A stretch of DNA of 64,000 nt from Caprimulgus europaeus (Eukaryota > Chordata > Aves > Caprimulgiformes > Caprimulgidae), in the NCBI GenBank assembly GCA_907165065.1, contig OU015528.1, positions 24,076,015 to 24,140,014 on the forward strand, read 5' to 3'. Position numbers and translations under genes: made by a program. Within the stretch, counting starts at the first letter, position 1. Every line of letters starts with the position of its first letter. Of the stretch, positions 39,601 through 53,300 are shown piece by piece. The notes below the pieces were generated by a model that saw nothing but the letters and a program-made list of their open reading frames with translations, ran no database searches and had not been told where the DNA came from.

Positions 39601-42600
39601 AAAGTAGAGAAATTGAAGCAAACATTTGAACTACTAATAAGCTAAATGATACATAGCAATTTTGTATTTATAAGCTTGAAATCTGTCAAAAGTCCCAGAA
39701 GAAAAATATAAGTTATCTCCTAGGTGGGATTGGTTAACATATAATTCTTCAGTGTTGTGAAGATGAAAAATATTATACCCTTAAAATGTATATGTTGCTG
39801 TTATTATATTTAATAAATCATATTTGTCTTGAATGCATTGCAAAAATAGTAGAAAATGAATTCCAAAGCATGGAAAGGAAAACAAATTTTAGCATTGTAA
39901 CAGCAAATAGGTTAAGACCCATCCTCAGAGAAGTACTAGATGTATTAATAGTAGATAGACGGTAATTACATGAAATGTGTAGATACAACCTTTTTTTCAA
40001 AAGGTCTTTAAACAGTTGATTGTTGCAAAATACATGAGTGCAACAGCAAAAAGAACATGCATTGTTTATCTTTTTTCCTTCCCTGTAAGAATCCACTACT
40101 GACAACTTTCAAAAAGAATTTAATGGTTTATATGGATTTTTGGTTTTACTAAATATGTTGATAGATAGACACAAGTGCTACAGAAGTTAGCTTAAGAGTT
40201 GAATCATTGAAATGAATTATATTTAAATAATTTTTAAGGATATTCTATTTCTGCAGATTACCAGACTTTGTTGCTACACTGAACAAGGCTGTCATTGACC
40301 TCTGGTGACAACCACTGTGAAAGGATTTTGGTCGTATATATTTATTTAAGATAGATTAATATAGTTCAGGCAGGTTTCAATGTAGGGCAATGTGTGACTA
40401 TTTGCAATGCAGAGAATAGAGATCTTTAGGAGCAAATCTTTCTCCCAGAGCTCATGCAGTTTTGCATTTATCTGTTTTCATTAAAAAAACTCTTTGTCCA
40501 TAGGTCTGTCAATATTGTATATTGGTAGTTACTAGATATTTTGTATTTATAATCTGTACACACATATTTTCAGTACCAAGAAAGCTGAAAGCAAATTGCC
40601 GAACTGTATATATTAGTGATATAAGGACAAGGTGTTAAATGAGATATCAACATTATGTGCAGAAAAAAAATGTATGGTTTGCCCTTTTGATCAATTATCA
40701 TAGAACAGAATCATAGAATCGCCTAGCTGGAAAAGACCTCTGAGATAATCAAGTCCAACCATACCTGTTCACTACTAAACCATATCTCTGAGCACCTCAT
40801 CTAGCCATCTTTTAAACACCTTGAGGGATGGTGACTCAGCCACCTCCCTAGGCAGCCCATTCTGGTGCCTGATAACCCTCTCAGTGAAGAAATTTTTTCT
40901 GACATCCAATCTGTACCCTAGTGCGACTTAATGCCATTCACTCTTGTTCTATCACTAGTTACCTGGGAGAAAAGACACAGACCTGCCTCCCTACAACCTC
41001 CTTTCAGGTAGTTGTAGACAGCAACTCTTCTCTAGACTAAACAACCCCAGTTCCCTCAGCTGCTCCTCATAAGGCCTGTTCTCCAGCCCCTTCACCAGCT
41101 TTGTTGCCGTTCTCTGGACACACTCCAGCAACTCAATGTCCTTCTTGTAATGAGAGGCCCAAAGTTAGACACAGTATTGAAGGTGCAGCTTCACCAAGGC
41201 TGAGTACAGGGGAAGGATGACTTCCCTGGTCCTGCTGGCCACACTGTTTCTTTTCCACCAGGCAGCTTTCCAGCTACTCCTCCCTAAGCCTGTAGTGTTG
41301 CATGGGGTTGTTGTGACCCAAGTGCAGGACCTGGTACTTGGCCTTTTTGAACCTCATACAGTTGGTTGCAGCCCATTGATCCAACCTGTCCAGGTCCCTC
41401 TGTAGTGCCTTCCTACCCTAAAACAAATCAATACTTCCATCCAGCTTAGTGTCATCTGTGAGTTTACTGAGGGTACACTCAATCCCTTCATCCAGATCAT
41501 TGATAAAGATGTTAAACAGGCCCCAACACTGAGCCCTGGGGAACACCACTTGTGACTGGCTTCCAGCTGGATTTAACTCCGTTTACCACCACTCTTTGGG
41601 ACTGGCCATCCAGCCAGTTTTTAACCCAGCAGGTTGCGTTCTTCTATACAGAATGTCTGTTTTCAGCACACATTCTTTCATCACACCTATTTTTATTATT
41701 TTTTTCTTAATATGCATGTTTTCTGTTAGTAGGTGCTGTTAGGAGTCAGATATTTGTATATGTTTAAAATGTAGTATTTAATGCTACTGTACATGCTACA
41801 TCTGTTTCTTAGTTGGAAAATTATCTGACTCTGAGTATTAAATATGAATTTCCACTTAATGATAACTACCATCTTTTTAATTCTTTTCTTTCTAGTGTGA
41901 TCATTACTACAGTCTTGTACCTTTCGGATGCCCTTCGTAAAAACTTCTTAAATGAAAACTTTGATTACAAGGTAGAGTAAATGTGTCTAACATAAGATAG
42001 ATGCAATAGCTGCTACATCATGCTGTGGCTTGTTTTTTTTGTTATTAAACTTGGCTCTAGCATCTAAACAGCTGGAACATGGACTAAATCAGCTATTTCA
42101 AGTGCTCGGAGACTAAGTTTTTTCTTAAATACAGAACTGTCTTAAAAATCAGGAGTGCTATGGGGTTTTTTAATTTCATCTTATTTTTCATTTTGTTATT
42201 TCAGCTTCTTTTTTATACTACTTATTCAGGATTTTCGCATCGCATTTTTTTTGGATTACAGAAGCTAATTTTATTTTTTGTTATTATGGAGTTATCAGAG
42301 AAAGGAAAACTATTCAATTTTTGAATCTGTGCAAATTTATCAAAAATATGAGCTTGTATATCTGTAATTTCTCTCAAGACCAGTTAACATGCTGCATAAT
42401 TAAAATTAGAAAATTATCACGCTGCATGGTGAATGTAGTTAAAGATGTGAGTACCTCATGTAGTAAAATATGTCACCTATGATAAACTGTGAAATACAGA
42501 ATGATGCTTTTAGGATTCACATGTGAAGACCTATGAATGCATCTGACAAGACCCATTCCTGTGGAAACCTGAACAAATATTCTGCCCACCCAAGAGTCAT

Positions 42601-45600
42601 TAGTCCAGTTGCTTCATCAAAAAAGGTGCAGAGTTTCCTTTCTAGAGAAGACAACAAGCTCCTGTTGAATTTCAGCAGAGTTGTGGGTGTTTCTCTGAAA
42701 ATCCAGACACCTATTGGAGAGACTGGCAGGAATGCAGATTTATCTGCTTGACATAGCTGGACATGAGGAAGCCTATCCTTTGTGAGGTTCTGCAAGTTCA
42801 GAGGCTAAAGCTAATAAAAGAATTGCCTGTAGGCAAGGCATCTGTGTTCGTTAAACTTGCTTAGCAATGTTATTACTATCCTGAAGAACTGCAGTGTCTG
42901 GAATAGGGCTCCCCCTACACTTCTTTCTCCCATGAAGCTTCTATAATTGGGTTATAATAATATTTTAATTTAAAAAAAAAAAATCTTTAAACTTATCTTC
43001 AGGTCTTCGAAGTAGAAGATTCAACATCTGATTCATAAAGCATGTGCACAAAACATCTGTATATTTACAATATATTAACAAAACCTGGCTTCAGTTTTGT
43101 CCAGTGAAGCCTACAGCAAGTGAGACTTGCAAATAATGTAAAGTAGGATGGGTCAAAGAATGACAATTCTGTTATGTGATAGCTTTTAGGGTGTCAGAAC
43201 TTTTTGATTTTTTCAACTAAGGGCATAACTTTTTGTGGTCTTCCATTTAAATATGCTGAAAAAATGTTTCTGAATGTAGAAGGTAAGGTGTTCTGGTTTG
43301 GAGTGTTGAAAAAAAACTCTCTGCAACTCCAAAACTTTTATATTTAAGAGATGTAAAATATGTAAAAGAAATGTATTTCTGCTGAACATTTTGGGGTCGA
43401 TAAAAACTATATTTGGATACAAAGAAACTTAGTCAAAAAGTTTGAGTAATTTATTAGTTGAGACGGAAACAAGTGATGTGATTTTAAAATTTGCATCCTG
43501 AGTGGTCGTAAAATGATGGTACTGAGAAAAGGAAATGACCAACTGCCATATTCTTATTGTAGATTTGGGATTCGTACTTTTTCCTTGCTGTCATTTTTAT
43601 AAACCAGTTATGTCTGCAACTGGAGATGTTCACACCTTCCAAGAAGAAAAAGGTTTTAGAAAAGTAAGTACTGGTGTCAGCTTCTAGAAAACTGTAATAG
43701 ATCAAACACATCTCAAAATGCAAGGCATGGGAAGTTGCAGAAAGACCTACCAAAAAGTTAACAGTAACACTGTTTCCTCTCACGAGAATGAGAGTTGTCC
43801 CTGGCCCTCTTTATAGGTCTTCAGAGCTGATAGCGGGCTTCATAAAGTGCCCAAATTGGTTTAGATATTGGGAGCAAAACAGCCACGTTGTAGCAGTGCC
43901 AACACTAATTTCCAGTTCATGCATAAGTTGATTCACAGTGGTTCAGGTGTTTCTGCCAGGCACCACACTCTTGTCTATATGAATTAATTGTATTTCTTTA
44001 AGCTAGCCAAAACTCTTTGTTCTCAGAGAGAGAACTACAGCATATAACTGCAAAAAATAGCTTTTACTTCAGCTGTTACTGATATATAGCATTTAGAAAG
44101 AACTAATATTTTTGACACTATTGCAAATAAACCTGGTTTTAGCTGGGTACAATTGGAAAGAGCAGAAACTTGGAAGAAATCATCACTTCAAAAGTAGCTT
44201 TTTATTGACTACAAATGAGACATTTCATTTAACAATGTCACAGAGTGGTATAGAAACTTGATTTTCTTAAATGATCTTTCACTATTTTGCTTTATGTTTT
44301 AATACATTGCAGATACGGTGACATGCGGGTAACAATGGGGTGTGAAATCTTCAGCATGTGGCAAAATTTAGGTAAGTAATTACAACATCAGTAGCTCATA
44401 AATGAAAAGCAATTAGTATTTCTTCACCTATTAAATACACTTGCCAGTGCTAGAGGAGTTGTTGATAATTAAGTTCACATGAAGTCTTGATTCAAGTTTA
44501 GGAAAACCCTAGTCATCTGTAGTTCCCTTTGTTATAGCTCAATTCAGCTTTCTAAGCCTGATACCGTATCTTACCTATCCCTGTTTCTTCAAAGAGAACT
44601 TAAAGAATACCATCAGAGAAAATTAGAAAACAAAGTATTGCTCATTTTGGGCAGAATTATTATATTGGAAATATACTTATGTTCACAATTTTAGTTCTGT
44701 TGTCAAACAGTTTAAGGAACAGACATATATCTTAATTCTGAAGCTCTCTTGAGATGCTGGATTTGCATCAAATCTTTCCCTAAGTCCTAGTTGCACTAAA
44801 ATATAAAGGCATAAATGAATCAGTGACTGATGTATAAATGACACATTAGACAACATGAGAAAAATATATGCTTGTATATAAACTTAGGAGCATTTTTATA
44901 TTTATAAGCAATAACTGTGCAAACCGGTTGAAAGTATGAGCCTCAGAGAAATTCAATTAAATGCTGTTTGGGAAGAAAATCAAAACTGAGTAGAAGATTT
45001 GGACACTCTGTTTGCTATTGTTATGTTTCAATTATTCAATAGTTAACTTCACTAAAGGGCTTATTAAAGATATGAATACCAACAGTGGTTGCTTAGATAC
45101 TGTCATCTCAATTCTATAAATATTTTCTCCAGCAAGATAAGTAGTTGTAAAAAATTGGTCTTTCTGATCAGCCTGTACTAGAAAGAAATGTTCAAATAAG
45201 AAATATTTGCTTATTAATACCTTGTTAACATTTGTTCTGTAGCATATTGTAGTTATTTACAGTATTTAGTACTTGTTACTTGCCTCTTAAGTTATTTTGA
45301 TACATGAATGATATTTCTAAACTGGAATATCAATGATCTACTCCTGGGTCCCATCTCCATTGAAACCTTAGTGCACATCATCACTCCACTCACGGTGCTT
45401 TCTGCTGAATGAAAACCCAGTACGCAGGCAAGGAGGGAATCGTGATGCCTTTCAATAAGGGCAAGTTCTGTGGGTTACAATATGGAGTTCATCTGCTAAT
45501 GTGTCCAATTAAATACTTAGGATATTTAATCTAATTGGTTTTAACAGTTCTCTTAGCAGTAGGAGTTCACAAGCCTTGATCCTTGTACAGTCACCTTGCT

Positions 45601-48600
45601 TTCATGTGGATGCATCCCAGGATGTTTCCAACAGAAGGAATTCTAGATTTCTTTTGCACAAACACCAAACAGAGCAGCAAGTAGGGGTTACTGCCCACTG
45701 AAATATCCAGAAGTAGGCTGGGATGGACATGAATGCCCAGCTTGGAAAGTCAGTGCATGGCAAGTCATAATCCTCCCCATTCTAAAGATACCAGAAGTCT
45801 TATGCCTGGAGAACTAAACCAAAAGGGTCTTTACTACTATAAATAAAACCTTTTCTAGCTTTTCTGCCAAGAACTTAGTTTCTGCGAAGTAGAATATGTT
45901 TAGTTAATGAAGATGTTTTAGCACTGATTTTAAAGCAAGTTGTTTTGAGAATAGCTGAGTCACATTTTCCCTTTTCTGCAGTCGAAACATGTACTTCCAT
46001 TTCTGTATTCACAAAACCAAAGATAGGTAAAAATCGAAGTACTTACCTCTTTTTGATGAACGTGTGATATCAGACAGTTAACTGTTTGGAAACTCAAGAA
46101 TGTAGAGTTTATAAACCAAACCATTCCTTTGAAAAATAAGTTAAATGCTCAGAGAGGGCTTTGTCTCTTTATTCTCCTACTGGTAGACTAACTTGGGATA
46201 CAGATAGCCCACTGTCACTTTTGAACTCAGTATTGTATAATAACGTCAGATAAATTATGTTGACCTTATATTCTTCTATTGTCTACAGCTTTTCTCTGCA
46301 CTTTTTGGACTTAAGAAATAGCCCATGCTGTGATGGACATGAGATGAAAAATCTGTAGACATTGAGAGTGCTATTTTTTTGATTGCTTGATAGCTCACAG
46401 GACACCCAATTCACATCCAAGTTCGTTTTCATTTTAGGGGAACACAAGCTTCACTTTATCCCAGCATTGATTGGCCCCTTCCTGGAAGTGACCTTGATCC
46501 CTCAGCCAGACCTGAGGAATGTAATGATTCCCATTTTCCATGACATGATGGACTGGGAGCAAAGGCGAAGTGGCAACTTTAAACAGGTACTGTATGTGGA
46601 ACTGTTTATAAAACAAGACTGAAATTCAGGCACTTCAGGGAGTGCTGGTCCCAACCATTGGTGATGCAAGGTGGAGAAGGTAGCCACAACATTATATGTG
46701 TTGGAGAGAGATTACCAGGGTTTTCCCATTTTACTCTCTGCATGGCTAGTGAGATTCTCCAATTGATGATATCATGTTAGTAATGCTAAATGAGGGTTAA
46801 AATCAGTGGCCTGCTGAAATGAAGAACAAAACGTGAATCATATTCAACAAGGTAGATTTTGTGTTGTGTCTTTTCATCTCTGCTTTACAGCAGTACATAT
46901 TACTGGTTAGATAGGATGCAACTGCCATCCTTTCCAGTTAGAATGAAAAAAAGATCAGATGGTCCCTCTGAAGAATGTTCTTCTGTAAGGATCCAAGTAT
47001 TCTTACTGCTCAGACACCTTCTTAACAGGCTAGGAAAGAACCACCAAGTGTGCCATCTGTTCCTGCAGCTCCCACTCAGTTCTTCGACTGCCTCAAACCA
47101 TTTCTCGGTGCCTTCCTTCCTGCTGCTTCAAATGAAGGAAAGCAGAAGTATTTGAATTACTCCCATCATAATGCTTAGGGTGGGAGCTGTATCTGAAGCA
47201 CAAACCAAACTATTAAGAACAGAGGAGTGCATGTGATGTAAGTAGGTAGCTTTTCACTATCAATATGTAAGCTTATTGTTAAAAATCACCATATAAATGT
47301 TAACAAGGCATGAGAAGGAAAAAATCTACTTGTTCTGCTTCTCTGTTTTCAGTTTGAGTTTAAATGTAAATTGTAATAGATTTATTCTCTAATAAAATAT
47401 CTTGACAACAGCTTGGTTTCTCCCCTAGATTTGTAGTTGCTAATATATTAATGCTAAAAAGAGATTTGAAATATTAACACACAACGTAGCCTTGCCTCTC
47501 TATTTTTTTATAATCGATACACCACTTAAAAATATGCATTGAAGGAGTCATTAGCCACCAGATATGTTCCACAAGTTCTTTGATAGCTAATATGTAAATC
47601 CAGCAAATTTGATTTCTAACTAAATACACTGGCAGGTAAGGAAGGTTGGGAAAGTAAGTCTGAACCCACAAGTGTTCTGAACAGTACAGACATTTATGCA
47701 AATTAATTTATAAAGAGTGTGGTGCAGGTCAGAAAATACTATATTTTTATTGAAGTCTAAGAAAATTGCTTGTGCTTTACAGCCCTGCAGTGAGAATTCA
47801 GGCAGTTTATTTGGGCTGTGTATTTTTTGTCTGACTCCATAAATAGATAGCTGCCTTAGCAGCAGCAAATGCTACTCAGCCTGTAGCTTTAAAGTCATGT
47901 TGCTCAATTTAAATTAGCTCCCTCCCTCAAAAAAAAAAAAAAAATCACCAAAAAAACTCCAAACCCCACAAACCTTGGGAACGATAACAGCTTCAAAGAG
48001 ATGAAGTGACTTATCAGATTTACATGATTGACTGATAATTCTAAGATATGCATTTTGCAAAGTCCCTTACATAAAAACAAATCTTCCTTCAATTTTCTGT
48101 AATCTCATTAAAGGAAAAAGAAGCTGTTTACACCACACTTATATGTTGCAGGTGGAAGCAAAACTGATTGACAAACTGGACAGCCTAATGTCTGAAGGTA
48201 AAGGTGACGAAACATACCGAGAGCTCTTCAACAGTATGTGAGTAATATTTCTCTCATGCTAATTCCTTCAGTTTGGTTGGTTGTATCAGATGCTAATGTA
48301 GATCGTAGAGAATTAACGCTTGAAACAGTTGTGAATCTCGTTGTTTTGGGGTTTTTTTTGTTGGCTTTGTTTGGTGTTTCCCTCTTCCCCCCAAAAAAAA
48401 TCTGAGGAATAAAACGTTTTATGATGTTATCTGGCACCTGTAAAGTCTGGCTATACTTTTTGCATACAGCTATAATTGGGAAAGGCTAAATCTGTTATAT
48501 CAGAGAACATTTTCTACTTACTAATTTTAAAATCAGAAAAGCAAGAAATGCTTCATAATTGCATGGAATGCAGGTAGAGCTCAAATGGAGCATTTTTAAA

Positions 48601-50313
48601 GCAAGGCATGGGAATTCAACAAAAAGCTGTTTAATAAGTAATTTTCTATTGCCAGAAACTTGTACTCAGCTGTGTAATGTCACTTGTTGATTTCTTGATT
48701 GATGCATACAATTTTATTTATTCTCATAAGATTATACCTTTTTATTTTCTTTTATAAATTACTTGTTAAGCTTTTACTGTATTTCAATAAATGACATATC
48801 ACTGAAATCTAATAGGAAAAGCTAATAAGAATGCTGAAGTCCCTAAGATTTCCCATGAGTTTTCCCATTGACTGAAATAAATGAATGTCGTAGAGTACAG
48901 GTAAAAAATAACTGTCTCTGTTGTTCCTCAGAACTCAATTGCACCTAAGTGGATGATTTCACTTATTTCTAGTGCATTTCGTAGGAGATGTAGTGTTCCT
49001 CTTCAGGATTCCAAGCTGTGTATTCTTCAGCACTATTAAACACATGATCTTTTTCTGTTTATATGGCTTCTTAACCATTCCTTCTTCTTTAAGTATTAGT
49101 TTTAGCTCTGTTGTCTTTGCTTAAATACATTCAGATCTGAGTGTCTTGTGAGTAGCAAGCATATAATAATCTGTAATTGTATCGAGCAAAAAAAAATAGA
49201 ATTCCTAAACATTTATCATTTAGAGAAGCAAAAGTGTGTAGAGATTAGGCAGAATATTATGGAAATCGATGAATAATGTTAAACAACAGTAAAGTGTGCA
49301 AAAGACTTTCTTGTAATTGTTCATGAAGTTTTTCATAACCTGAGTAAAGATAATAATAAAAGTTAAAATTATTTCAATATTTTAGTAACACAGTATTCCA
49401 ACTTCAAAATTAAGTCATTAAGGAAAAAGCTCTAATTATAAAGTGAAATCTAAATGCATTCGTATGTGCAAAATACATCAGGATGTCTGTCACTTAAAAT
49501 AAAATTCTGTAAGAAAGCATACTGGCATTTTTTTATGGTTTTAAATTAGATTTAAACTGGGGAATGTTAAGCAAGAGACAGTGAAAAATGGTGAGAGTCT
49601 TTTATAGATACAAATGCTGAAGATGTAGCCATAGTAATTTAAATTGCAAAATGTCTCACAGCATCAGTATACTTGTTTTTGTTCTCGTATGACAGAAGTT
49701 AAAACTAAATTCTTTGGGAAATTTCAGAGTATCTGCTCAAGTTCACTTCCAGCTTATGAAAAAAATAGTATTTATCACTAATCTTTTATCTGAGTTTGGA
49801 CTCCATTCATTAACACCTCTGAAGAGGAAAGTTTGCAGAGGATGCAAACTCCTTCTAAAATGGAGGATGACAATAGCGTTCTAGGGTACATGAGGGAAAA
49901 TTATTAAAATCAGTTTAGGGAGCTGAATGCAAGGGACAGGGTCAGCTAGGCTGGTAATTTAAACTAAACAATATTAGAGTGTCTTTAGACAGTGCAAGAA
50001 AGCAGACTTGTTTAGGCTGAAGTGACAGAAATCTGGTGTGTACCCAAGGACTGTGAAACAGTAAGATAGTTTTGCAGCAAGCAGTGGTTTTGTAGTCTTA
50101 AATGAAAGCAAATGCTGCAATATTATCTGATCTTTCTGAAGATTAGTATTGATACTTATTGTTGGGAGCCAAGGGAATGTACTCTTCTACTTTGGATTCA
50201 GTCTAGTAACTGCAGTGGGTGTGACAGTTTCAGATTTTGACATGCTTTTTGTTGATTTTGTCTGAATGAGAAAATGAATTTAAATCTCAACTTCCATGTC
50301 GGCTGCTTTTCTG

Positions 50314-50344
<31 letters not shown>

Positions 50345-53300
50345 CCCCAGAGACAATCACTGCTTCTTTCCTTTGAACATCATCTATTTTCAAGGACAAA
50401 TTAGAAGTGTCTCTGGACACATCTGAAATAATACATGCTTAGAATTCACTGCTTATAATGCATTTTTTTTTAATCAAATGGAAAGATAGAGTGAAAGTAG
50501 GGGGAAGATGGGTGCTCTTTGATTTGAATCAATGTCTTTCTAGGGACTTGAATGTGACCACTCAAGTGATTAGCTCCTGATGTCATTTGGAAAGCTGCAA
50601 AGCATGGAGTAGTGAACATTTTGCTATCATGAGAAACTAGATGTTGTAATTGCTACTCAGTGTAATGTGGTATGGAATGTGTCCTGATCTACATTTACAT
50701 TGTAACACTGCAATTGAATTCCTGAGTTAAATGGTTGGTGGTTAGAACAAAATCCTTGGAAGCCAAGAGATATACTCAAAAGTAGCTCTTCTATTCTGAA
50801 TCTGGTGGAACCTGCCAGTTTATTACTTCTGTAGCTGCATTCCAGTTTGGCCTAACACAAGCCATTTTGGGTTTGGAGGTTAGGTGGCCACATTATCAAA
50901 GCATAAAACCTGGGCTAGTGAGCTCCACTGGGACCCTGATGATGAGACTTCTCTTTGAAGGAATTGGAGCCAGCATTCGAGCTGAGCAAGCATTTAATAC
51001 TGAGCTCTGCCAGTTTGTGGGAGATTTCTCTAGGCATGAAGCTGTTATATAAGAGGTGATGGGTGCTCTTCCCCCATGCTGTCTTCAGTCATCTTCTTCA
51101 TTTCTTCCCCCAATTGCATGACTGAATTCAGCACTGTCCGTTGCTTTAGACTGTCTGGACTGAGCCCTCAGTCAGTTTGGGTAGCTCCTCACTGATCTGT
51201 GAACTTTTGCAGCAAAGTTTGACTTTGGCCTGACTAGATAAGGGAACCTGTGGCTATAGTGATGTACCTGGAGGACTTTGTATTCCAAACCAGACATCCA
51301 GATGTTTTAAGGCTCCTCTAGGATTAGATGTCTGTGCGTTAGTGGTCTGAGCCCCTCTGTGGCTTTGGCATATAAAATACACTTATTACGTGATTACAAA
51401 TCGGGGCAGGGGGGGTGGGGAGGTGGTGTCAGGGAAGGCAAACAGAAAACAAAATCAAAAATAAAACCCACAACTGTTCAGGCCAGCCCAAAAGTTAGAC
51501 TATAGTGGCATGGATAAAGCAGAAGCATTTTCATTGTTTCTCTGGTTTGTTTGTCCTCCTTAGTAGAGCACAGCATCTTGGCTATGCTTTGGGACCTGTA
51601 AGTAGCAGGAATTTAATTCTATGTAGATACAGCCATGGGGAAGCCAAGGGATATACTTGAGTAGCTCTTTCATTCTGAGTGTTTGTTCTGTGCATTGTGG
51701 TGAAAGATGTATAGTGGAGAGGGGGAGGCATGCATCAGAAGGCAAGTCATAAAATTGTTCAACTGACGACATTTATGTCAGTTTGAATAAGTACTTTGAC
51801 TGTATCTACACAGCCCATTTGCAGAAATTGCATATTTATAATGAATATGGCAATACTTCTATAAAGAACATGCATAAGCCAAATACAGATTTAAACCATC
51901 TGTTTTAAAAGAGAAGTCAGACTTCTGTTTTTCTATAGGAACTGTAGATAATAATTTTGAGGAATTTAGGTTGAAATGTTGCTGTTTAACACACAGTTGA
52001 AAGGCAATAGAAATGAAAAATCAATGCAGTAATTGTGCTTAGTAATGTAACAGCCTCTACTCTTATTTCTTGTTAGACACAAAAACCTGTATTGAAAGGA
52101 ACATAAAGGGTTTAAAAGCAAATTAATTTAGCCTGTGTATTCTGTATGGAAAGCAGAGATGCCAGATTAGTGCTTCAGCCTCTCCTGGTTAAGGATGGAC
52201 TTGTTATCTATCTCTGCTAGCAATGGCAGGCAGTCAGTCTCTGAATACGAGGGAAAGACATCTGATTGCCTCCTTAAAGAGAAGTTGTGAGTCCAAGATC
52301 AATATAAAGGTACAGAATAAAGACCTCCTTGCTTCCAGCAGAGCACAGCTTCATTTAGGTCAAATTAGTTTGGAGAATTGCATCTGTGACATCTCCCTGC
52401 ATGTAAGTTGCTGAACAGAGCTGGAGTGTATAGCTAGTGCAGTTGGCATGTAGGAGTTACTGGGCGCTGTTATATGTTTGGTGAAATTTGGACGTAGGAG
52501 TTTTATGGGACTGAACATGCTCAGTATAGGTGAAGGTCAGTGGAGCTGACAGCTTGCCCACTGCAGACAGAAGGTTTGGAGATGCTATTAACAAGTCTCT
52601 AAAAAGCTCTGAGTATAATGATGTGACAATTTTCAGAGACTTCCATGTTAAGCCATACCTAAGCGCATTTCCAGGGAGACTGCTAAAATATCTCCTGGGA
52701 CATGTCATCCATCTGAGGTCCTGCACCAAAACATAAAAGTGACACAACTCTGTAGCTAACAATGAATGAACAATATTTCATTGTTCATTCTCAGAGAGGA
52801 AATGTTGGACATTCATACCCAAATGATTGCTATTTGATAAACTTTAACGGTGGAAACCAGAAGCCTGTAACAAAAGAAATATTAAGTATAATTTTACTGA
52901 CAGCTCTACTTACAACACCATTTTGAAATCTTTTCTTTTCCATGTGTAATCTGCATTTACATTACTGTAAGAACTCAACAGTTTTTAATAAAGAATCTTA
53001 TGACAATTTAAGCTAATGGACTTTTACATGTGCATGATAGTATGTTCTCAGAAGGAAATATTAAGAGAAGAGAGGGAATCACCTATTTAAATCCCTTCCC
53101 CATTCTTAAATTTTATGTGTACTGAAATATTAGAGACGAGAGGAGGAAAAACCTTAGTTAAAAAAGTCAAGGTCCAATTGAGAAGGTATATTAAGTTGAT
53201 AAATATTCTTTTCTAGGTACATCTTTAAACTCCCATTTTCTGACATATCAGCATTGAATTAACATATAAATTTTATGTAAGAGTTCTGTTAAGTCTTTGG

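Larger units (their letters stand above)
34591..41895 (+). other. intron 14
   Basis: 7.3 kb, the longest intron here. It contains a 38-base tandem duplication (37795-37870), a TA/CA simple tract (37900-37975) and a CR1 fragment of about 0.94 kb (40699-41640). The rest is AT-rich with no recognised element. Confidence 0.85.

Noticed and set aside
42517-42795. Overlapping open frames on both strands in intron 15
   Set aside because: Mirror-image open frames of similar size without family motifs are typical shadows of each other.
46859-47155. 98-codon plus-strand open frame after exon 18
   Set aside because: Low-complexity Ser/Leu-rich translation without a recognisable domain; it lies in an intron with no splice support.
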